This document shows, one piece after another, positions 47,439-56,496 of a stretch of DNA of 64,000 bases. The DNA is from SAR116 cluster bacterium AG-325-F22 (GTDB lineage: Bacteria > Pseudomonadota > Alphaproteobacteria > Puniceispirillales > Marisalimonadaceae): positions 53,625-117,624 of the forward strand of contig QBYJ01000001.1 in the NCBI GenBank assembly GCA_003282885.1, read 5' to 3'. A program made the position numbers and the translations under genes. Each line of letters opens with the position of its first letter. The stretch's first letter is position 1. The notes beneath the pieces were generated by a model. The model saw only the letters and a program-made list of their open reading frames with translations. It ran no database searches and had not been told where the DNA came from.

Positions 47439-48662
47439 TCAAACACCGAAGATTTTTTTTACTTTATTTAAAGACTTAGCTAATTTATCAAAGTCTTCTA
47501 TTGTTGAATATGCACCAACAGAAGCCCTAGTTGTAGATACTAAATTAAATGCATCCATTAATGGTTGTGCACAATGATGACCAGCTCTTACAGCTATACC
47601 CTCCCTGTCAATAATTGTTGCTATATCGTGTGAATGGGCACAATCCATAGTGAAGGAAACCACCCCTGTTTTACTAGGGGCTTTTCCAAAAACTTTTACG
47701 CCGTCAATAGAATCTAATAAGGCGGTCCCATAATCTATTACATTTTTTTCATGAGCCCCAATTTTATCAATACCAACTTCTAAAACCCAATCAATTGCTT
47801 CCCCCAAAGCAATTGCTTCTACAATAGGTGGTGTACCTGCTTCAAATCTCAGAGGAGGATCTGCAAAAGTTGATTTTTCGATTCTAACTACATCTATCAT
47901 ATCTCCACCACCTAAAAAAGGCGGCATTTCTTCTAATATTTTATATTTACCAAACAGTATGCCAATACCAGTAGGTCCATACAACTTATGACCAGAAAAA
48001 CAATAAAAATCGCATCCTAAGTCAACCATATCTACCTTTTCATGAATAACACCTTGGCACCCATCAACAATACTAATTGCACCACAATCTTTAGCAATTT
48101 TACAAATTTCCTTAACTGGGAAAGTAGTTCCTAAAACGTTAGACACGTGCGGGAAAGCAATAACCTTAGTTTTATCAGTAACTAATTTTTTTATAACACC
48201 TGCATCAAAATCCATATTAGGATCAACATTAGCTGCAATAATACTTGCACCTTTCTGTTCTGCAATAAGTTGCCAGGGTACAATATTTGCATGATGTTCT
48301 GCAATTGTGATTATTATTTCATCTCCAGGTAATATATTTTTTATTCCCCAGCTATATGCAACTAAATTTATTGCCGCTGTAGCACCTGAGGTAAAAACAA
48401 CTTCATTTTCATTACAATTTATAAAGTTTGCTACTTTTTTTCTGGCACTCTCATAACTAGAAGTAGCCTCTTCAGATAATTTATGAAGACCTCTATGAAC
48501 ATTTGAATAATTAAATGAATAATTTTTATTTATAGCTTCTAAAACTTTTCTAGGTTTTTGCATTGATGCAGCAGAGTCAAGGTATACAAGTGGTTTATTC
48601 CAAACTTGTCTATTTAAAGCTGGAAATTGGCTTCTAATGTGCTGTAAGTCATAAGGTTTCAT
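47439..48662 (-). CDS. sufS: Cysteine desulfurase SufS
   Basis: A 407-residue group II cysteine desulfurase that supplies sulphur for cluster assembly. The PLP Lys is in FSGHKLYGPTGIG, the His stack in IAEHHANIVPWQ, and the persulphide Cys in VRAGHHCAQPLM, with the longer-loop arrangement typical of SufS. It follows sufD after 4 bases. Neither a sufE nor a sufU gene is seen beside it, so its activator must be encoded elsewhere. Confidence 0.96.
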   Translation of the reverse strand: MKPYDLQHIRSQFPALNRQVWNKPLVYLDSAASMQKPRKVLEAINKNYSFNYSNVHRGLHKLSEEATSSYESARKKVANFINCNENEVVFTSGATAAINLVAYSWGIKNILPGDEIIITIAEHHANIVPWQLIAEQKGASIIAANVDPNMDFDAGVIKKLVTDKTKVIAFPHVSNVLGTTFPVKEICKIAKDCGAISIVDGCQGVIHEKVDMVDLGCDFYCFSGHKLYGPTGIGILFGKYKILEEMPPFLGGGDMIDVVRIEKSTFADPPLRFEAGTPPIVEAIALGEAIDWVLEVGIDKIGAHEKNVIDYGTALLDSIDGVKVFGKAPSKTGVVSFTMDCAHSHDIATIIDREGIAVRAGHHCAQPLMDAFNLVSTTRASVGAYSTIEDFDKLAKSLNKVKKIFGV

Positions 48663-48666
48663 TTTA

Positions 48667-49926
48667 TCATTTTTCTTTGGTTATAATTGAGGATAAGGCT
48701 AATTCAGCCTCTTTAAACACAAAATCATGTAATGAATTATCTACAGATTGATTGATCATATCTTCTAAAAAGGCTTTAATAAGTATTTCCCTAGCCTTAT
48801 CCATAGGCACACCTCTACTGTTAAGATAAAATAGTTGATCATCATCTAATTCGCCAACTGTGGCACCATGCGCACAGATCACATCATCAGCATAAATTTC
48901 TAGTTCGGGTTTAGCATTAGCACATGCAGTATCAGATAGTAAAATAGCTCTACTCATTTGTTGGCCATCAGTTCTTTGAGCATCTTGTTCTACTCTAACC
49001 TTACCTTGGAAAACACCTGTTGATTTTCCACCAAGGACACCTCTTACAATTTGTTTAGAAGTACAATCTGGTACATCGTGATAAATTGCTGTAGTTAGAT
49101 CGTGATGCTGTTTGTTACAAGATATATAGATACCGTTAAGGTTTAATTTTGCATTACGACCATTTAAATAAGCATGTGTTTCTGAACGAGTAAAAATCCC
49201 GCCTTTTATCAAGGAAAACGAATTTAAATAAGATTCTTTAGACAAATAAACACAATTAGCAGATAAATTATATGTTTTTTCATTATCATTAAATATTTTT
49301 ATAGAATTTAAAGAAGCTTTATTTCTTAATTCTATAAGCTGCAATGGCATTGCCAATGAAGTTAAATGATTAAATCGTTCAATTAAATATAAACTACTAT
49401 TTTTTTCCAATTCTAAATATAAGACTGGATGAACTGATTGGCTGTCTTCACCACCTTCATATATAATTTCAAAAAAATCTTTAACTTTTGTATCTTTTGA
49501 TACTGTTAATTTCATTATTGATGGAGTGCAAGATAATGAAACATTTGTAGAGGGATGATCACTTAAATTACTTTTTTTTATTTTTTGCAAATACTTTAGA
49601 CTTTCACTATCACTTAGAACTGACAAATTAACCCCTGAAGGCAATTTAGAAGACAAATCTTCACGATAAGCCCCGTCAATAAATTGAATAATTTTTGATC
49701 CAACAAGGTTTGATGTATTATTGTTATTCTTTTTTAAATTAGGATTTATAGGTTTGATTTTTTTTCTAGATAAAGATCCTAATCTACTTAATCTCCATGT
49801 TTCTTCTCGAGGACTAGGCCAACTTTTAAAATCATTACATGCTATTTTTCTAAAGTTCGTGTCTTCATACTGATTAGTATAATTTTTGATAGAATTGATA
49901 TAATCGTCTTTAATACTATGCCGCAT
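48667..49926 (-). CDS. sufD: Fe-S cluster assembly protein SufD
   Basis: A 419-residue SufBD-family beta-helix protein forming the SufBC2D scaffold. The N-terminus is a weakly conserved helical part with FKSWPSPREETWRLSRLGSL; the core includes RGVLGGKSTGVFQGKVRVEQ and the C-terminal CAHGATVGELDDDQLFYLNS, whose His is implicated in cluster assembly. The gene overlaps sufC by 11 bases and precedes sufS by 4 bases, the standard order. Confidence 0.95.
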   Translation of the reverse strand: MRHSIKDDYINSIKNYTNQYEDTNFRKIACNDFKSWPSPREETWRLSRLGSLSRKKIKPINPNLKKNNNNTSNLVGSKIIQFIDGAYREDLSSKLPSGVNLSVLSDSESLKYLQKIKKSNLSDHPSTNVSLSCTPSIMKLTVSKDTKVKDFFEIIYEGGEDSQSVHPVLYLELEKNSSLYLIERFNHLTSLAMPLQLIELRNKASLNSIKIFNDNEKTYNLSANCVYLSKESYLNSFSLIKGGIFTRSETHAYLNGRNAKLNLNGIYISCNKQHHDLTTAIYHDVPDCTSKQIVRGVLGGKSTGVFQGKVRVEQDAQRTDGQQMSRAILLSDTACANAKPELEIYADDVICAHGATVGELDDDQLFYLNSRGVPMDKAREILIKAFLEDMINQSVDNSLHDFVFKEAELALSSIITKEK

Positions 49927-50668
49927 TAATTAAACCTGAGTAACCATTTTTTTCAACTTCAAGAGCTAATTCTGGGCCACCTGACTTGATAATGACACCG
50001 TCAGACAAAATATGAACAAAATCGGGAACAATATGATCTAATAACCTTTGATAGTGTGTAATAACAACAATAGCATTATCATTATTCCTCTGTGCATTAA
50101 CACCATCGGAAACTATTTTGAGGGCATCAACGTCTAGACCTGAGTCGGTTTCATCTAAAATAGAGACTTTTGGTTTAAGCATTGCCATTTGTAAAATCTC
50201 AAACCGTTTTTTTTCTCCACCAGAAAACCCAACATTTACAGCTCTTTTTAACATTTCGTCTTTGACATACATTTTTGAAGCTTCTTTCCTTGCTTCCTTA
50301 ACAAAGGCTAAATGATCGAGTTCCTCTTCGCCTAAAAATTTCCTTCGTGAGTTAACCGCCTCTCTTAAAAAACTCATTCCTCCAACACCGGGCAGTTCAA
50401 CAGGATATTGAAAAGCCAGAAACAAACCAGATCTTGCTCTTTCATCTGCTTCCATTTCAGATAAAGAAATTCCATCTAATAAAATTTCTCCTTCTTCTAA
50501 CTCATATCCATCTCGTCCTGCTAACATATAAGATAAAGTACTTTTACCAGAACCGTTAGGTCCCATGATTGCGTGAACTTCTCCTTTGTTAACAGATAGA
50601 GAAACCCCATTGAGAATATTTTTATCATCAAGTTTTAGATGAGCATTTTTGATTTCGAGTAATGACAT
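49916..50668 (-). CDS. sufC: Fe-S assembly ATPase SufC
   Basis: A 250-residue soluble ABC-type ATPase of the SufBCD complex. Walker A is MGPNGSGKSTLSYML, the signature is VGFSGGEKKRFEILQMA, and Walker B is VSILDETDSGLDVDALK. The YxSGL-like region LELPGVGGMSFLREAVN is the SufC-specific insertion. It starts 34 bases after the sufB stop and overlaps sufD. Confidence 0.97.
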   Translation of the reverse strand: MSLLEIKNAHLKLDDKNILNGVSLSVNKGEVHAIMGPNGSGKSTLSYMLAGRDGYELEEGEILLDGISLSEMEADERARSGLFLAFQYPVELPGVGGMSFLREAVNSRRKFLGEEELDHLAFVKEARKEASKMYVKDEMLKRAVNVGFSGGEKKRFEILQMAMLKPKVSILDETDSGLDVDALKIVSDGVNAQRNNDNAIVVITHYQRLLDHIVPDFVHILSDGVIIKSGGPELALEVEKNGYSGLINAA

Positions 50669-50702
50669 ATCAATTCCATTTAAAAATAATTTATTAGTTC
50701 GG

Positions 50703-52154
50703 TTAACCCACCGAACCCTCTAAACTTATTCCGATTAGTTTTTGGGCTTCTACTGCAAACTCCATTGGCAACTCTTTCATTACTTCTTTACAAAATCCAT
50801 TTACAATTAATGATGTAGCTTGTTCAGTATTAAGGCCTCTTTGAAGACAATAAAAAAGTTGATCTTCAGAAATCTTTGAGGTGGTAGCTTCATGTTCAAC
50901 TCTTGCTGATGGTGTGTGTTGGTTTATATAAGGAACAGTGTGAGCTCCACACTGATCTCCAATTAACAAAGAGTCACATTGTGTAAAATTCCTTGAACCC
51001 TTAGCGTTTTTTTGAATTTGAACTTGACCTCTATAAGTATTCTGAGCTTTACCTGCTGAAATTCCTTTTGAAATAATCGTGGATTTAGTATTCTTGCCAA
51101 TATGTATCATTTTAGTTCCCGTGTCAGCCTGTTGCGCGTTATTTGCCACAGCTACAGAATAAAATTCTCCAACTGATTCGTCCCCTCTTAGAACACAGGA
51201 TGGATATTTCCATGTGATTGCTGACCCAGTTTCGACTTGTGTCCATGATACTTTTGATCTTTTGCCAAGACAATTACCTCTTTTTGTAACAAAATTATAG
51301 ATTCCACCTTTTCCATCTTTATCGCCTGGATACCAATTTTGAACTGTTGAATATTTTATCTCTGAGTCATCCATAGCCACTAATTCAACGACAGCAGCAT
51401 GCAACTGATTTTCATCTCTTTGTGGAGCAGTACAACCTTCTAAGTATGAAACATACGCATTATCTTCAACTATAATCAAAGTTCTTTCAAATTGACCTGA
51501 ATTTTGTTCATTTATTCTAAAGTAAGTTGATAACTCCATTGGACATTTCACACCTTTAGGGACATATACGAATGATCCATCGGTAAAAACTGCAGAATTA
51601 AGAGCGGCATAATAATTATCACTTATAGGTATAACAGACCCAATATATTTTTTTACAAGGTCTGGATGATTTTGAACTGCTTCAGATATTGGACAAAAAA
51701 TAATACCTTTGTCAGCAAGTTTTTCTCTAAAAGTTGTAGCTACTGAGACTGAGTCAAAAACGTAATCAACCGCAACACCTGCCAAAACTTCCTGTTCTTT
51801 TATTGGAATGCCTAGTTTTTCGTAGGTTTTCAGCAACTCAGGATCTACCTCATCAAGACTATTTAGTTTAGGTTTAGCTTTAGGTGCTGAGTAATAATAT
51901 ATATCTTGAAAATCTATTTTTGGAAAATTAACCATTGCCCAATTAGGTTCATCCATAGCTAACCACTTCTTGTAAGCCTTTAATCTCCAATCTAACAACC
52001 ATTGTGGCTCTTTTTTCTTCTTCGATATAAATTTTACTATATCTTCACTTAAACCTAGTGGAGCTTTTTCAGCTTCAAGTTCAGTTACAAAACCATACTT
52101 ATACGAGCTGGCAACTTCTTTTACTTTGTCAATTGTTTCTTGAGTGGCTACCAT
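50703..52154 (-). CDS. sufB: Fe-S cluster assembly protein SufB
   Basis: A 483-residue SufB, the cluster-building subunit. Motifs: [12 protein letters not shown]-like [16 protein letters not shown], the central [20 protein letters not shown] with the conserved Cys, [20 protein letters not shown], and the C-terminal [21 protein letters not shown]. It starts the structural part of the operon directly after the Rrf2 regulator (11 bases). Confidence 0.97.
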   Translation of the reverse strand: MVATQETIDKVKEVASSYKYGFVTELEAEKAPLGLSEDIVKFISKKKKEPQWLLDWRLKAYKKWLAMDEPNWAMVNFPKIDFQDIYYYSAPKAKPKLNSLDEVDPELLKTYEKLGIPIKEQEVLAGVAVDYVFDSVSVATTFREKLADKGIIFCPISEAVQNHPDLVKKYIGSVIPISDNYYAALNSAVFTDGSFVYVPKGVKCPMELSTYFRINEQNSGQFERTLIIVEDNAYVSYLEGCTAPQRDENQLHAAVVELVAMDDSEIKYSTVQNWYPGDKDGKGGIYNFVTKRGNCLGKRSKVSWTQVETGSAITWKYPSCVLRGDESVGEFYSVAVANNAQQADTGTKMIHIGKNTKSTIISKGISAGKAQNTYRGQVQIQKNAKGSRNFTQCDSLLIGDQCGAHTVPYINQHTPSARVEHEATTSKISEDQLFYCLQRGLNTEQATSLIVNGFCKEVMKELPMEFAVEAQKLIGISLEGSVG

Positions 52155-52165
52155 TTAAATTCCTT

Positions 52166-52627
52166 TTAATTAATTGTATTAACTACAATTTCTTTTTTAC
52201 CCTCAGTTATAAAAGGGTTTCCAAAGTTAAGTAGATCATTTAATGAAATATCGTTAAGTGTTTTTCTAATAACATCATTAACTTTATTCCACTTTCCTCC
52301 TAAGAAGCAAATATTACTCGCTTCACAATTATTTTCTGAATTGTCGACACATGCAGTCAAAGTAATAGGCCCTTCTAATGCTTCTATAATTTCAACCACA
52401 GATATTTCCGAAGATTTTCTATTTAAAGCGTATCCACCTAAAGCCCCACGATGAGCACTAATTAAGTCACTTTTGGATACAATAATTTTTAAAATTTTTT
52501 GGACTGTATACAATGTTAAACCAGTTTCTTTTGATAATTCTGAAGCTGACATTGGGAAACCTGATTTAAGTGATAACATTCCAAGACATACAACAGCGTA
52601 ATCAGTCATTTTATTAAGTTTTATCAT
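52166..52627 (-). CDS. Rrf2-family Fe-S-responsive regulator of the suf operon
   Basis: About 153 residues. The winged helix-turn-helix is MIKLNKMTDYAVVCLGML and SASELSKETGLTLYTVQKIL; the cluster-binding loop has three cysteines as C-x7-C-x5-C (ACVDNSENNCEASNIC). This matches the SUF-linked Rrf2 regulators (IscR relatives) that sense cluster status. It heads the suf operon and probably controls it. The start is uncertain: ATG codons at 52645, 52636 and 52627 are all in frame without a ribosome site; I favour the last because it matches the family N-terminus. An inverted repeat covers the region. Confidence 0.88.
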   Translation of the reverse strand: MIKLNKMTDYAVVCLGMLSLKSGFPMSASELSKETGLTLYTVQKILKIIVSKSDLISAHRGALGGYALNRKSSEISVVEIIEALEGPITLTACVDNSENNCEASNICFLGGKWNKVNDVIRKTLNDISLNDLLNFGNPFITEGKKEIVVNTIN

Positions 52628-52637
52628 TTTAGACATA

Positions 52638-52656
52638 TAGTACATTAATAGTACTA
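52638..52656. promoter_or_regulatory. Inverted repeat over the start of the suf regulator, possible operator
   Basis: TAGTAC-N7-GTACTA, a perfect 6-bp half-site palindrome, spans the first possible ATG of the Rrf2 regulator. Its form and position suggest autoregulation by the Rrf2 dimer; this is inference. Confidence 0.4.
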
Positions 52657-52679
52657 ATTAAAGATTAAATTAGAAAAAA

Positions 52680-53081
52680 TTAATTTCTGACTTCATTTCT
52701 CAAATGATATTTTCCGTGATCCATTCCACTAAAAATTTCTTCCAAATCAGGATGTTCCAAAGGGCCATTCTCACCATCACCCACTAAATTTTGTTGAGAC
52801 ACATATGCAGTATAAAACGTTTCAGTATTTTCTGCCATGAGGTGGTAGTATGGTTGTTCTCGAGATGGTCGTATTTCTGCAGGTATAGATTGATACCATT
52901 CTTCTGTGTTAGAGAACTCAGGATCAACATCGACAATTACCCCTCTAAATGGATAAATACGATGTTTAACGATATCACCTATGTTAAATAAAGGGTCTTT
53001 ATATACTTTTATTTTTTTTGATGAGTTTGAATTAGAAGTTAAACTTACTTTTTTCTCATCGTTATTTTTTTTTATCGACAT
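52680..53081 (-). CDS. hspQ: Heat-shock protein HspQ (hemimethylated-DNA-binding YccV family)
   Basis: 133 residues. After a short Ser/Lys-rich N-terminus, the core matches HspQ closely: FNIGDIVKHRIYPFRGVIVD, EEWYQSIPAEIRPSREQPYY, HLMAENTETFYTAYVSQQNL. HspQ in enterobacteria is a Lon substrate and specificity enhancer and can bind hemimethylated DNA. A lon gene is in the window, unlinked. It follows rpmF and precedes the suf regulator on the same strand. Confidence 0.92.
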   Translation of the reverse strand: MSIKKNNDEKKVSLTSNSNSSKKIKVYKDPLFNIGDIVKHRIYPFRGVIVDVDPEFSNTEEWYQSIPAEIRPSREQPYYHLMAENTETFYTAYVSQQNLVGDGENGPLEHPDLEEIFSGMDHGKYHLRNEVRN

Positions 53082-53117
53082 CTTATACCTTTTGAATTCC
53101 GATATAATAAATGGGAA

Positions 53118-53303
53118 CTAAACTTTTGATTTAACTTTTAAAACCTGCTTACCATTATACATGCCAGTTTTAAGATCGATATGATGCGGTCTGTGCAACT
53201 CACCTGTATCTTTGCTTTCTACGAAAGCATCGGGACTTAGAGCATCATGAGAACGTCTCATACCTCTTCTTGATCTAGTTATTTTACTTTTTGGTACTGC
53301 CAT
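53118..53303 (-). CDS. rpmF: 50S ribosomal protein L32
   Basis: A 61-residue L32 with the typical start [20 protein letters not shown] and end [20 protein letters not shown]. It lacks the zinc-binding cysteines, as many proteobacterial L32 proteins do. An upstream in-frame extension would run into tRNA-Ala, so the ATG with GAGAG upstream is the start. Confidence 0.96.
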   Translation of the reverse strand: MAVPKSKITRSRRGMRRSHDALSPDAFVESKDTGELHRPHHIDLKTGMYNGKQVLKVKSKV

Positions 53304-53346
53304 AATGAACTCTCTGATAAAAATTCTTATTAAAATCATTAGTGTA

Positions 53347-53422
53347 TGGTGGAGCTGGACGGGATCGAACCGACGACCTCCTGCTTGCAAAGCAGGCGCT
53401 CTCCCAATTGAGCTACAGCCCC
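53347..53422 (-). tRNA. tRNA-Ala (TGC)
   Basis: The reverse-strand cloverleaf has acceptor GGGGCTG/CAGCTCC, anticodon loop TTTGCAA (anticodon TGC), T loop TTCGATC and an encoded CCA. It is a lone tRNA-Ala with no rRNA beside it. The third acceptor pair is G3:C70, not the G3:U70 alanine identity pair usually expected. Confidence 0.93.
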
Positions 53423-53439
53423 TTACACTTCACTTTTGT

Positions 53440-53468
53440 TAAATATCCTTTGATCTTCATATCGTCAA
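53440..53468 (-). promoter_or_regulatory. Sigma-70-type promoter of tRNA-Ala
   Basis: Reverse-strand TTGACG, 17-base spacer, TATTTA, ending 17 bases before the tRNA 5' end. Confidence 0.6.
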
Positions 53469-53558
53469 GAAATATTATGTTTTAGAACCAAAATTATTAA
53501 CAATTTTTAGAAATTAATATATGTATATTAGCCTAATAATTTTATTTTAAGGCGAATA

Positions 53559-54551
53559 ATGATTTATGGAAAAATTAAAACAGAATCATCACTAAATGGC
53601 ATCTTGTCATCTTCATTAGTGTTATATGAAAACAATGACATAATTAAAATTAAAAAAGGGACAATAATAAATGAAAATTTAATTAATTTGTTATTAAAAA
53701 ATAACATTAAATCAGTAACTTGTGCCAAACTAAATGAAGACGACGTTGAAGAAAATAAAGCTGTTTACAAAATTTCAAAAAATATTTTAAATAATGAGCA
53801 ACCTAATTTAACTATTCAAGATCCAAGACAAGGTAGATGTAACATAATATCAAATATCAATGGATTGTTGGTATTCGACCCTGAACAATTATTTTTAATA
53901 AATTCTGTAACAGATGAAATTGGTGTTGCGAGTTTAAAATCTTATTCATATGTAAAAAAAAATCAAGTAATCGCGTCAATAAAAGCTATTCCTTTCGCAA
54001 TAAATAAAGAAATTTTAAAAAAAGTAATAAAAACATCAAATAATTGTTTTAAGGTTTTTCCTTTCCTGAAAAAAAATGTTCACTTGATTCAAAGTCGGAA
54101 TCAAAACACCCTTGAAAAAGTTCTAGAAAAAACTGTAATTACTACAAAAAAAAGATTACTTAATTGTGGTATTACTAAAATCATAGAAAAGGTATGTGAT
54201 CATGAAATAAAATCATTATCATCGGAAATACAAGAGAGTATTAATGAAAATGCAGATTTAATTTTAGTTTTTGGAGCATCCGCCATATGTGATAAAAATG
54301 ACGTTGTCCCAAAATCTTTGAAAAAAAATAACGGAAAGATTTTACGTTTAGGAATGCCTGTAGAACCTGGAAATTTAATACTCCTAGGAGAGATTAAAAA
54401 TGTAAATAAAAAAGTTTCTTTTATAGGTATGCCTGGTTGCGCTCGATCCCCGAAAGAAAATGGAGTGGATTGGATATTATGGCGATTTTTTTGTGGATTA
54501 GGAATCTCTAATAATAGTATCAATTATTTGGGAAATGGTGGATTATTATGA
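53559..54551 (+). CDS. Molybdopterin-binding (MoaB/MogA-like) domain protein, standalone
   Basis: A 330-residue protein. The C-terminal half resembles the molybdopterin-binding domain of MoeA/MogA proteins: DLILVFGASAICDKNDVVP and KILRLGMPVEPGNLILLG, then GMPGCARSPKENGVDWILWR. In many alphaproteobacteria this block begins a longer protein that continues into a MobA-like nucleotidyltransferase domain; here it ends soon after, at YLGNGGLL, so the second domain is absent. The N-terminal half has no motif I recognise. It overlaps arsC by 4 bases. No other molybdenum genes are in the window. Confidence 0.75.
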   Translation: MIYGKIKTESSLNGILSSSLVLYENNDIIKIKKGTIINENLINLLLKNNIKSVTCAKLNEDDVEENKAVYKISKNILNNEQPNLTIQDPRQGRCNIISNINGLLVFDPEQLFLINSVTDEIGVASLKSYSYVKKNQVIASIKAIPFAINKEILKKVIKTSNNCFKVFPFLKKNVHLIQSRNQNTLEKVLEKTVITTKKRLLNCGITKIIEKVCDHEIKSLSSEIQESINENADLILVFGASAICDKNDVVPKSLKKNNGKILRLGMPVEPGNLILLGEIKNVNKKVSFIGMPGCARSPKENGVDWILWRFFCGLGISNNSINYLGNGGLL

Positions 54552-54922
54552 AACAAAACTTCTATAAAATATACCACAATTCAAGATGTTCAAAATCAAG
54601 AAAAGCTTTGGAATTACTAAAGTTGAAAACTGAAAATTACAAAATTATAAAATATTTAGAAGTTGGAATTGATGTAAACGAACTATCATCAATAATAAAT
54701 TCAAAAGACATTCCAAAAGATAATTTGATAAGAAAAAATGAAATTACTTTTAAAAATTTAAATGTAAGCGAGATTGAACTAAATAAAAATAAAATTAAAA
54801 AACTTATTATTGAAAACCCTATCTTATTACAAAGACCGTTAATTACTAAATATATAGGTGGCATGTTAGTTAAATCATTAATTGGACGACCACCTGAAAA
54901 GGTAAACTCCTTATTTAATTAA
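54548..54922 (+). CDS. arsC: Arsenate reductase (glutaredoxin type) / ArsC-family protein
   Basis: A 124-residue thioredoxin-fold ArsC. The catalytic motif HNSRCSKSRKALELL holds the active Cys; LIRKNEITFKNL and the C-terminal NPILLQRPLITKYIG with Arg-Pro, then GRPPEKV, complete the family pattern. It reduces arsenate to arsenite using glutaredoxin in characterised members. It begins inside the stop of the preceding gene (ATGA overlap) and ends 3 bases before the convergent trhO. No ars regulator or pump is adjacent. Confidence 0.88.
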   Translation: MKQNFYKIYHNSRCSKSRKALELLKLKTENYKIIKYLEVGIDVNELSSIINSKDIPKDNLIRKNEITFKNLNVSEIELNKNKIKKLIIENPILLQRPLITKYIGGMLVKSLIGRPPEKVNSLFN

Positions 54923-54925
54923 GGT

Positions 54926-55930
54926 TTAGTTTTTTTTATTCCTAATATTTGGAATTCCAATATGTGATTCATTTTTTAATTTTGACAATTCAATTTGTTT
55001 TTGACGTTCTTTAAACTTTTGTTTTTGTTTTTTATTTGAGACATTATAACAATAATGACAACTTTCACCTTGTACAAAAAATTTATGCTTTTTATCCTCT
55101 TCACTAATAGGCATTCTGCAAGCAAAACACATATCATAATTACCTAATTTTAAATTGTGTTGAACAGAGACTCTATAATCAAAAACGAAACAGCTACCAT
55201 TCCATTTACTATGTTTCTCAGGAATTTTTTCAAGATATTTTAATATACCTCCTTCTAAATGAAAAACATCTTTAAAGCCCATTGATTTTAAATAGGAGGT
55301 AGACTTTTCGCATCTAATACCTCCTGTGCAAAACATTGCAATTTTTTTATTTTTAATTTCAGGATCTTTTTTAATTAGGTTTTCAGATACCCACTTTGGA
55401 AATTCTCTAAAGTTTTTGATATTTGGGTTTAAAGCGTTCTCAAAAGTCCCAATAGATACTTCATAATCATTTCTTGTATCTATTAACAATAGATTTTTAT
55501 CTGAAATTAATTCATTCCATTTTTCAGGTTCAATATATTTCCCTACTGTATAATTTGGCGAAATATTTTTTATTCCTAAAGTTACAATTTCTTTTTTTAA
55601 TTTAATTTTCATCCTAAAAAATGGATTTTTAGGGGCCAAGGAAAATTTAGGCTTGAGATCGGTAAAATTTTCAATCTTACAAATATTTTCTAAAGCTTCC
55701 GATATTTCATTTTTTTTACCAGCAATAGTTCCATTTACACCTTCATTAGCTAACAGAATAGTCCCTTTAATCTCTGTTCTAGATAGAATTGAATTCAATA
55801 GAGTTTGTAAATAAATAAGATTGACTACATCAAAAAATTTATAAAAAGCAACTACAATATAAATATCATTATTTATAATTTTTTTTTCATTAGACTTTAA
55901 GAAATCTTGATAATCTAATTTTGGACACAT
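54926..55930 (-). CDS. trhO: tRNA uridine(34) hydroxylase TrhO (rhodanese-domain protein)
   Basis: 334 residues. The N-terminal acylphosphatase-like part has ILLANEGVNGTIAGKKNEI, the central rhodanese domain has LIDTRNDYEVSIGTF and the active loop CTGGIRCEKSTSYL, and the C-terminus has a Cys-rich region (MCFACRMPIS, CHYCYNV). It is the YceA/UPF0176 family, which hydroxylates U34 of certain tRNAs in an oxygen-dependent reaction. Together with the que genes it adds to wobble-base modification functions here. Confidence 0.93.
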   Translation of the reverse strand: MCPKLDYQDFLKSNEKKIINNDIYIVVAFYKFFDVVNLIYLQTLLNSILSRTEIKGTILLANEGVNGTIAGKKNEISEALENICKIENFTDLKPKFSLAPKNPFFRMKIKLKKEIVTLGIKNISPNYTVGKYIEPEKWNELISDKNLLLIDTRNDYEVSIGTFENALNPNIKNFREFPKWVSENLIKKDPEIKNKKIAMFCTGGIRCEKSTSYLKSMGFKDVFHLEGGILKYLEKIPEKHSKWNGSCFVFDYRVSVQHNLKLGNYDMCFACRMPISEEDKKHKFFVQGESCHYCYNVSNKKQKQKFKERQKQIELSKLKNESHIGIPNIRNKKN

Positions 55931-56044
55931 TATATTTCATTTATTCTGATAATTTAAAAAAAAATAATACAAATCAATTAAATTAGAATATACGTTAAAA
56001 CATCATATTATTGAATACTAAAGTTTTTAGAATGGAGTTTTACA

Positions 56045-56491
56045 ATGTCTGATATTGTTTTGGAGCAAATAACATTAGAAAAAGCAAATCTAATCATCAA
56101 AAATGCAATCAGTAAAGCAAGAGAAATAAAAATTAATCCTATTATGGTTGTTCTTTTAGATCACCGAGGTGCAATAAAGGCATGTTCTGGTGAAGATGGA
56201 ATAAGTAGTTTACGTTTTCAAATAGCCCATGGAAAGGCTAATGGTGCATATCAGATGGGTATGGGTTCAAGAGCATTGTTTAATAGAGCAGAACAACAAG
56301 CTTATTTTATAAATTCTGTGAACGCTCTTACAAATGGGGCTTTAGTTCCTGTTCCAGGGGGTGTGTTAATAAGAGACAAAAATAATAACGTTGTAGGATC
56401 TCTAGGAATTTCTGGTGATACATCGGATAATGACGAAATTGCAGCAGTTTCAGGAATTGAGTCAGTGGGATATAAAGCGGATATAGGATAA
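56045..56491 (+). CDS. GlcG/HbpS-family (DUF336) protein
   Basis: A 148-residue protein of the GlcG/HbpS fold: MVVLLDHRGAIKACSGEDG, then AHGKANGAYQMGMGSRAL, GALVPVPGGVLIRDKNNNVV and GSLGISGDTSDNDEIAAVSG. Family members bind haem or act with corrinoid/diol metabolism; function is generally unsettled. It has no signal peptide. The ATG is preceded by GGAG. It stands alone, convergent with the cytochrome b561 gene. Confidence 0.87.
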   Translation: MSDIVLEQITLEKANLIIKNAISKAREIKINPIMVVLLDHRGAIKACSGEDGISSLRFQIAHGKANGAYQMGMGSRALFNRAEQQAYFINSVNALTNGALVPVPGGVLIRDKNNNVVGSLGISGDTSDNDEIAAVSGIESVGYKADIG

Positions 56492-56496
56492 AGTTT

